From Clostridia bacterium (GTDB taxonomy: Bacteria > Bacillota_A > Clostridia > UMGS1810): 11,305 nucleotides of DNA. Within the stretch, counting starts at the first letter, position 1, and every line of letters starts with the position of its first letter. The notes below the pieces were generated by a model. The model saw only the letters and a program-made list of their open reading frames with translations, was not told the DNA's origin and did not search any database. The stretch spans positions 1 to 11,305 of the forward strand of contig JAFSBJ010000193.1 in assembly GCA_017437345.1 (NCBI GenBank), given 5' to 3'. The position numbers and the translations under genes are program-made. Below are positions 7,502 to 11,305 of the stretch, in pieces.

Positions 7502-8272
7502 ATGATAAATAAGGTGGAAATTTGCGGTATCAACACATCAAAGCTTCCCACACTTTCAGAGGATAAGAAGAGGGAGCTTTTTGAGAAGATAAAAAAAGGA
7601 GATGCTTTGGCAAGACAAGAGTTTATCTATGGAAATCTGCGCCTTGTTTTAAGCGTTATGCAGAAATTCAATAACCGAGGGGAATGTGCCGATGATCTGT
7701 TCCAGATTGGCTGTATCGGTCTTATAAAGGCCCTTGATAACTTTGACACCTCCCACGGGGTTAAGTTTTCCACTTATGCAGTACCTATGATTATAGGGGA
7801 AATAAGAAGATATTTAAGGGATAATAACGCATTAAGGGTAAGCCGAAGCCTTCGTGATATCGCCTATAAAGCTCTGGCGGTTAAGGAAAGGCTTATCTCC
7901 GAAACTTCAAAAGAACCCACCAATGCCGATATTGCAAAAGAGCTTGGGGTTAAAACCTCCGAGGTGGATATGGCCCTCGATGCCATTATGGACCCCGTTT
8001 CCTTAAATGAACCTGTATATCACGACAACACCGATGCGGTTTTCGTTATGGACCAGGTAAAAGACGAGAAAAATACGGACGAGCGCTGGCTTGACGAGAT
8101 TTCTTTAAGCCAGGCAATAGACAAGCTCCCCGAACGAGAGAAGAATATAATTTCGCTAAGATTTTTCCACGGGAAGACACAAATGGAGATTGCTGATGAA
8201 ATAGGCATTTCTCAGGCACAGGTCTCCCGCCTTGAAAAGAACGCCATAAACCATATGAAAAAGCATCTTTAA
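7502..8272 (+). CDS. sigG: RNA polymerase sporulation sigma factor SigG (late forespore)
   Basis: A 256-residue sigma-70 family factor, close to the 260 residues of Bacillus subtilis SigG. The N-terminal signature KVEICGINTSKLP is specific to SigG. Region 2 (about residues 38-115) includes NLRLVLSV, DDLFQIGCIGLIKA and the -10 recognition helix FSTYAVPMIIGEIRRYLRD. Region 3 follows with VSRSLRDIAYKAL, and region 4 (about 195-256) ends with the helix-turn-helix TQMEIADEIGISQAQVSRLE. SigG binds the core polymerase made by rpoBC and directs late forespore transcription. AAAAGGGG lies ten bases upstream of the ATG. In Bacillus the gene is read by SigF and then by SigG itself. Here GTATA at 7438-7442 could be a -35 of that type, but the matching -10 is poor. 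Tyr43 occupies the position of Asn45 in Bacillus SigG. No terminator follows. Confidence 0.97.
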   Translation: MINKVEICGINTSKLPTLSEDKKRELFEKIKKGDALARQEFIYGNLRLVLSVMQKFNNRGECADDLFQIGCIGLIKALDNFDTSHGVKFSTYAVPMIIGEIRRYLRDNNALRVSRSLRDIAYKALAVKERLISETSKEPTNADIAKELGVKTSEVDMALDAIMDPVSLNEPVYHDNTDAVFVMDQVKDEKNTDERWLDEISLSQAIDKLPEREKNIISLRFFHGKTQMEIADEIGISQAQVSRLEKNAINHMKKHL

Positions 8273-8280
8273 CCCTGGTA

Positions 8281-8309
8281 TTGACTTTGTTTGCGGCATT
8301 TGATATAAT
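8281..8309 (+). promoter_or_regulatory. Sigma-A promoter of the trkAH operon
   Basis: TTGACT (8281-8286), a 17-bp spacer and a perfect TATAAT (8304-8309), preceded by an extended -10 TG at 8301-8302. It begins eight bases after the sigG stop codon. Transcription should start near 8316, giving a leader of about 27 bases. Confidence 0.9.
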
Positions 8310-8314
8310 GTAAA

Positions 8315-8328
8315 ATACAATATTGTAT
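8315..8328. promoter_or_regulatory. Perfect 14-bp palindrome at the trkA transcription start
   Basis: ATACAATATTGTAT is a perfect palindrome beginning five bases after the -10 box, so it covers the predicted start site. This is a common repressor position. In RNA it would instead be a weak, AU-rich 5' hairpin just upstream of the GGAG at 8331-8334. No regulator gene for it is visible in the window. Confidence 0.45.
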
Positions 8329-8342
8329 ATGGAGATATTTAT

Positions 8343-9701
8343 ATGAATATTACTATAATTGGCCTTGGAAAGATAGGCGAAAAGCTTACAGAGAGATTAA
8401 GCCGTGAGAAAGAGCACAATATAACAGTTATTGACCAAAACAGCGAGGTAACTAAAAGCGTTGTTAATACCTATGATGTTATGGGTGTTTCAGGCAGTGG
8501 TGCCAGCGTTGACACTCTCCGTGAGGCAAAGGTTGAGGATACGGACATTTTAATTGCCGTAACAGGCTCAGATGAGCTCAATCTTTTAACTTGTCTTTTA
8601 GCTAAGAAGTTAGGAGACTGTAAAACTATTGCAAGAGTAAGAAACCCTGAATACAGCAAGGAAATCCACCATTTCAAGGAGGATCTGGGCCTTGCTATGA
8701 TTATCAATCCTGAGCTTACTGCCGCCGATGAAATTGCAAGACTCTTGCGTTTTCCAACTGCGGTACAGATTGATACTTTTGCAAAAGGCAGAGTTGAAAT
8801 TTTAAAATTTAAAATCCCAAGTGGTTCGCCTCTTTGTGATATGAAGCTTGCGGATATTTCCCAAAAGCTCAGCTGTGATGTTTTGGTATGCGGAGTTGAA
8901 AGAGGGGAAGAAGCTTTTATTCCCGGCGGTGACTTTGTTCTAAAAGAGGGAGACTTTATAAGTATAGTTTCCTCTATCGAAAATGCGTCTCAGTTTATCA
9001 AGAAAATAGGTATTAAGACCAACAAAGTTAAAGACTGTATCATAGTGGGCGGAGGAACTACCGCTGTATACCTTGCTCATAGACTGATAAAAGCAGGAAT
9101 AAGCGTTAAGATTATTGAAAACAACCCCGCAAGATGCGAATTTTTATGCGACATTCTCCCGAAAGCTACAATAATAAACGGCGACGGAACGGAAAACCGT
9201 CTGCTATTGGAAGAGGGAATAGATAAGGCAGAATCCTTTGTTGCTCTTACAGGGATTGACGAAGAAAATGTTCTCCTTTCTCTCTATGCAAAGACAAAAA
9301 CTGACGGAAAAATTATAACTAAAATAAACAGAATTGCATACGAAGAGGTTATCGGCAACTTAAATCTTGACACAATAATTTATCCAAAAGAGATTACAGC
9401 GGAATACATAATCCGATTTGTCCGTGCTATGAATAACTCCATTGGGAATAATATTGAAACACTTCATTATATTCTGGACGACAAGGCAGAAGCTCTTGAA
9501 TTCAGGATTAAGGAAAACTCTCCGGTAATCAATAAAACTGTCGAATCTCTTAACTTAAAGAGCGGAATTATTATAGCCTCAATAAACAGAAACGGCAAGA
9601 TTATAACTCCAAAAGGTAAAGATATCATTAAAGTTGGAGACACAGTTATAATTGTTACGATAAATACAGGCTATAACGACATACAGGATATACTGAAATA
9701 G
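8343..9701 (+). CDS. trkA: Trk-type potassium uptake regulatory subunit TrkA
   Basis: A 452-residue cytoplasmic peripheral subunit of the TrkA-TrkH potassium transporter, near the usual length of about 455. It has the duplicated RCK layout of TrkA: an N-terminal Rossmann half with GLGKIG (Gly7, Gly9, Gly12) and the ribose-binding acidic Asp31 in VIDQN; a first RCK-C domain around residues 140-220 (ILKFKIPSGSPL); a second Rossmann half starting IIVGGGTTAVYLA (Gly236-238) with acidic ENN at its second strand; and a second RCK-C domain at about 370-452 (EFRIKENSPV, KVGDTVIIV). The two halves distinguish it from single-domain KtrA. NAD(H) or adenine nucleotide binding is the family's known gating input. 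GGAG lies eight bases before the ATG. The trkH start follows ten bases after the stop, so the genes form an operon. Confidence 0.95.
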   Translation: MNITIIGLGKIGEKLTERLSREKEHNITVIDQNSEVTKSVVNTYDVMGVSGSGASVDTLREAKVEDTDILIAVTGSDELNLLTCLLAKKLGDCKTIARVRNPEYSKEIHHFKEDLGLAMIINPELTAADEIARLLRFPTAVQIDTFAKGRVEILKFKIPSGSPLCDMKLADISQKLSCDVLVCGVERGEEAFIPGGDFVLKEGDFISIVSSIENASQFIKKIGIKTNKVKDCIIVGGGTTAVYLAHRLIKAGISVKIIENNPARCEFLCDILPKATIINGDGTENRLLLEEGIDKAESFVALTGIDEENVLLSLYAKTKTDGKIITKINRIAYEEVIGNLNLDTIIYPKEITAEYIIRFVRAMNNSIGNNIETLHYILDDKAEALEFRIKENSPVINKTVESLNLKSGIIIASINRNGKIITPKGKDIIKVGDTVIIVTINTGYNDIQDILK

Positions 9702-9711
9702 GAGAAAGCTT

Positions 9712-11148
9712 ATGAATCTAAAAGTAATTTCTTATGTTGTGGGCTGGGCACTTAATATAGAGTCAGTGTGTATGCTTTTGCCGTTTCTATGTGCTTTGTC
9801 ATACGGGGAAGAGAATAAGTTTCTTTTCCTGTTTTGCGCTCTTTTGTGCCTTGTGGTAGGGCTTTCCCTTACCGTAAAACCCCCGAAGAATAAATCAATA
9901 TTCGCAAAAGAAGGCTTTGTTGCAGTTGCCCTTAGCTGGATTATAATAAGTATTTTCGGGGCAATCCCCTTTAACGCATCAGGTTACATACCAAACTTTT
10001 TTGATGCAATTTTTGAAACGGTTTCAGGGTTCACAACCACAGGAGCGTCAATTTTAACAGATGTTGAGGTGCTCCCCAAATCCCTGCTTTTCTGGCGAAG
10101 CTTTACTCACTGGATAGGCGGAATGGGGGTTTTGGTCCTTCTGGTTGCGGTCCTCCCTCTTTCAGGAGGAGACAACTTCCATCTTATAAAGGCAGAAAGC
10201 CCGGGGCCATCGGTTGGAAAGCTTGTCCCTCATGTTAAATCAACAGCTAAAATCTTATATCTTATATATATGGCTTTAACTGGCTTTGAAATTATTCTCC
10301 TCTTAGCAGGCGGGCTTAACCTCTTTGAAGCAACAACACTATCCTTTGGTACAGCAGGTACAGGCGGTTTTGCAATTTTGAATTCGGGCATCGGAGGGTA
10401 TTCCTCTTATGTTCAGATAGTTATAACCGTGTTTATGATTCTTTTTGGCATAGACTTTTCTTTCTACTACTTAATTCTTATGAGAAAGGTCAAAGATGCC
10501 GTTAAGATGGAAGAAGTGCGGGCGTATCTTTTGATAATTTTAGTATCGATTGCTTTGATAGGCCTTAATGTCTATTCAACCTTTGATAGTGTTTTTGAAA
10601 CAATAAAGCATTCCTCATTCCAGGTAGCGGCAATAATAACCACAACGGGTTATTCAACTGTGGACTTTAATGCATGGCCGGAATTTTCGAAAATAATTCT
10701 TGTTATGCTTATGTTCTGCGGTGCCTGTGCAGGAAGCACTGGTGGCGGAATGAAAGTGTCAAGAATACTCATTTTGTTTAAAACTATCATAAAAGAAATA
10801 AAAGTTCTTGCTCATCCTAAAAGCGTTATAAAGGTTAAGCTTAACGGAAGAATGTTGGAGCATGAAACCCTGCGCTCAATAAATGTCTTCTTTATTGCAT
10901 TTATGTTTATATTTGCAACGGCTCTGCTCCTTATAAGCTTTGATAATTTCGATTTTACCACGAATTTTACGGCTGTGGCAGCCACGATAGGAAACATTGG
11001 CCCCGGTCTTTCTGTGGTAGGCCCGACGGGCAATTTCTCGGGATTTTCTAATCTTTCAAAAATGATTCTGTCGGCGCTTATGCTTATAGGCCGACTTGAA
11101 ATATTCCCGATGCTGATTTTATTCTCACGAAAAATCTGGAAAAGATAA
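9712..11148 (+). CDS. trkH: Trk-type potassium transporter membrane subunit TrkH
   Basis: A 478-residue integral membrane protein of the TrkH/KtrB superfamily that forms the potassium-conducting pore. Four pore-loop filter segments are visible: TTTGAS (108-113), TAGTGG (214-219), TTTGYS (310-315) and TIGNIGPG (425-432). Each carries the filter glycine, with multiple hydrophobic spans between them. CAGSTGGGMKVSR (339-351) marks the intramembrane gating loop of the third repeat. AGGAG (9700-9704) overlaps the trkA stop codon and lies seven bases before the ATG, which supports translation coupled to trkA. Its product is expected to assemble with TrkA at the membrane. The gene ends six bases before a strong hairpin. 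No frameshift or missing filter residue is seen. Confidence 0.96.
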   Translation: MNLKVISYVVGWALNIESVCMLLPFLCALSYGEENKFLFLFCALLCLVVGLSLTVKPPKNKSIFAKEGFVAVALSWIIISIFGAIPFNASGYIPNFFDAIFETVSGFTTTGASILTDVEVLPKSLLFWRSFTHWIGGMGVLVLLVAVLPLSGGDNFHLIKAESPGPSVGKLVPHVKSTAKILYLIYMALTGFEIILLLAGGLNLFEATTLSFGTAGTGGFAILNSGIGGYSSYVQIVITVFMILFGIDFSFYYLILMRKVKDAVKMEEVRAYLLIILVSIALIGLNVYSTFDSVFETIKHSSFQVAAIITTTGYSTVDFNAWPEFSKIILVMLMFCGACAGSTGGGMKVSRILILFKTIIKEIKVLAHPKSVIKVKLNGRMLEHETLRSINVFFIAFMFIFATALLLISFDNFDFTTNFTAVAATIGNIGPGLSVVGPTGNFSGFSNLSKMILSALMLIGRLEIFPMLILFSRKIWKR

Positions 11149-11153
11149 AAAAT

Positions 11154-11187
11154 AACCCCCGAAAATTTCGGGGGTTTAATTTTTTTA
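11154..11187. terminator. Bidirectional terminator between trkH and the convergent carB-like gene
   Basis: An 11-bp stem (11154-11164 with 11166-11176) has five C paired with five G, followed on the plus strand by TTTAATTTTTTT. On the minus strand it is followed by TTATTTTTTATC, so it can serve both convergent genes. Confidence 0.93.
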
Positions 11188-11188
11188 T

Positions 11189-11305
11189 CTATTCTTCGCT
11201 GTCGATAGTTGAAATGCAGATTGTCATTTCTTCTAAAACATCAAGTAGACCGTGAACGGTGTCAAGAGCCGTAAACATTGTAACATTGTTTTCAACGGCG
11301 CAACG
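11189..11305 (-). CDS. carB: C-terminal end of a convergent gene, probably carbamoyl-phosphate synthase large subunit
   Basis: The minus strand encodes 38 residues and a TAG stop, with the gene running off the right edge of the window. The visible peptide includes AVENNVTMFTALDTVHGLLD, then VLEEMTICISTIDSEE. This fits the end of the MGS-like allosteric domain of carbamoyl-phosphate synthase large subunit, where an arginine-rich strand is followed by a T-x-x-T-L/I-D-T pattern and a final helix. That enzyme makes carbamoyl phosphate for pyrimidine and arginine synthesis. Only the last helix and strand are visible, so another MGS-fold protein remains possible. The gene shares the bidirectional terminator with trkH and has no other link to the potassium operon. 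Confidence 0.55.
   Translation of the reverse strand, partial: RCAVENNVTMFTALDTVHGLLDVLEEMTICISTIDSEE

Overview
The window looks like a chromosomal segment from a low-to-moderate GC, spore-forming Clostridia-type Firmicute. The evidence is a Firmicute-type RpoB/RpoC pair, a clear forespore sigma factor SigG, a YlmC/YmxH sporulation-associated PRC-barrel protein, GGAGG-type ribosome binding sites and near-consensus sigma-A promoters. I cannot name the species.

Layout. Positions 1-2651 hold the 3' two-thirds or more of rpoB (beta subunit). An 82-bp gap with nested inverted repeats leads into rpoC (beta' subunit, 2734-6432), which ends at a strong hairpin terminator. Next comes a short accessory island (about 6482-7165). 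It contains a 19-codon relic of a second ymxH gene, a small XRE-type repressor gene on the minus strand, a divergent 74-residue cysteine-rich lipoprotein gene on the plus strand, and a bidirectional terminator. The control region between the two divergent genes carries four copies of the dyad TATAGNCTATA, spaced 11, 22 and 21 bp between centres and overlapping both promoters. The intact ymxH (minus, 7166-7405) is divergent from sigG (plus, 7502-8272), a pairing that resembles the Bacillus sigE-sigG-ylm neighbourhood. A consensus extended -10 promoter then drives a two-gene potassium uptake operon, trkA (8343-9701) and trkH (9712-11148). A bidirectional terminator separates trkH from the 3' end of a convergent gene, probably carB.

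How the genes work together. RpoB and RpoC form the catalytic core of RNA polymerase, and SigG redirects that core in the forespore. TrkA is the peripheral nucleotide-gated RCK subunit and TrkH the membrane pore of one potassium transporter. The XRE and lipoprotein genes look like a self-contained regulated module whose repressor would control both divergent promoters through the phased operators. That link is inferred from the sequence and not demonstrated.

The most interesting part is the island between rpoC and sigG: the phased operator array, the lipoprotein built from two Cys/His modules in exact 21-residue register, and the ymxH relic abutting the XRE stop codon. The rest of the window is ordinary housekeeping and sporulation content. 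No CRISPR array, tRNA, rRNA or complete mobile element was seen, and no gap over 300 bases lacks a gene.
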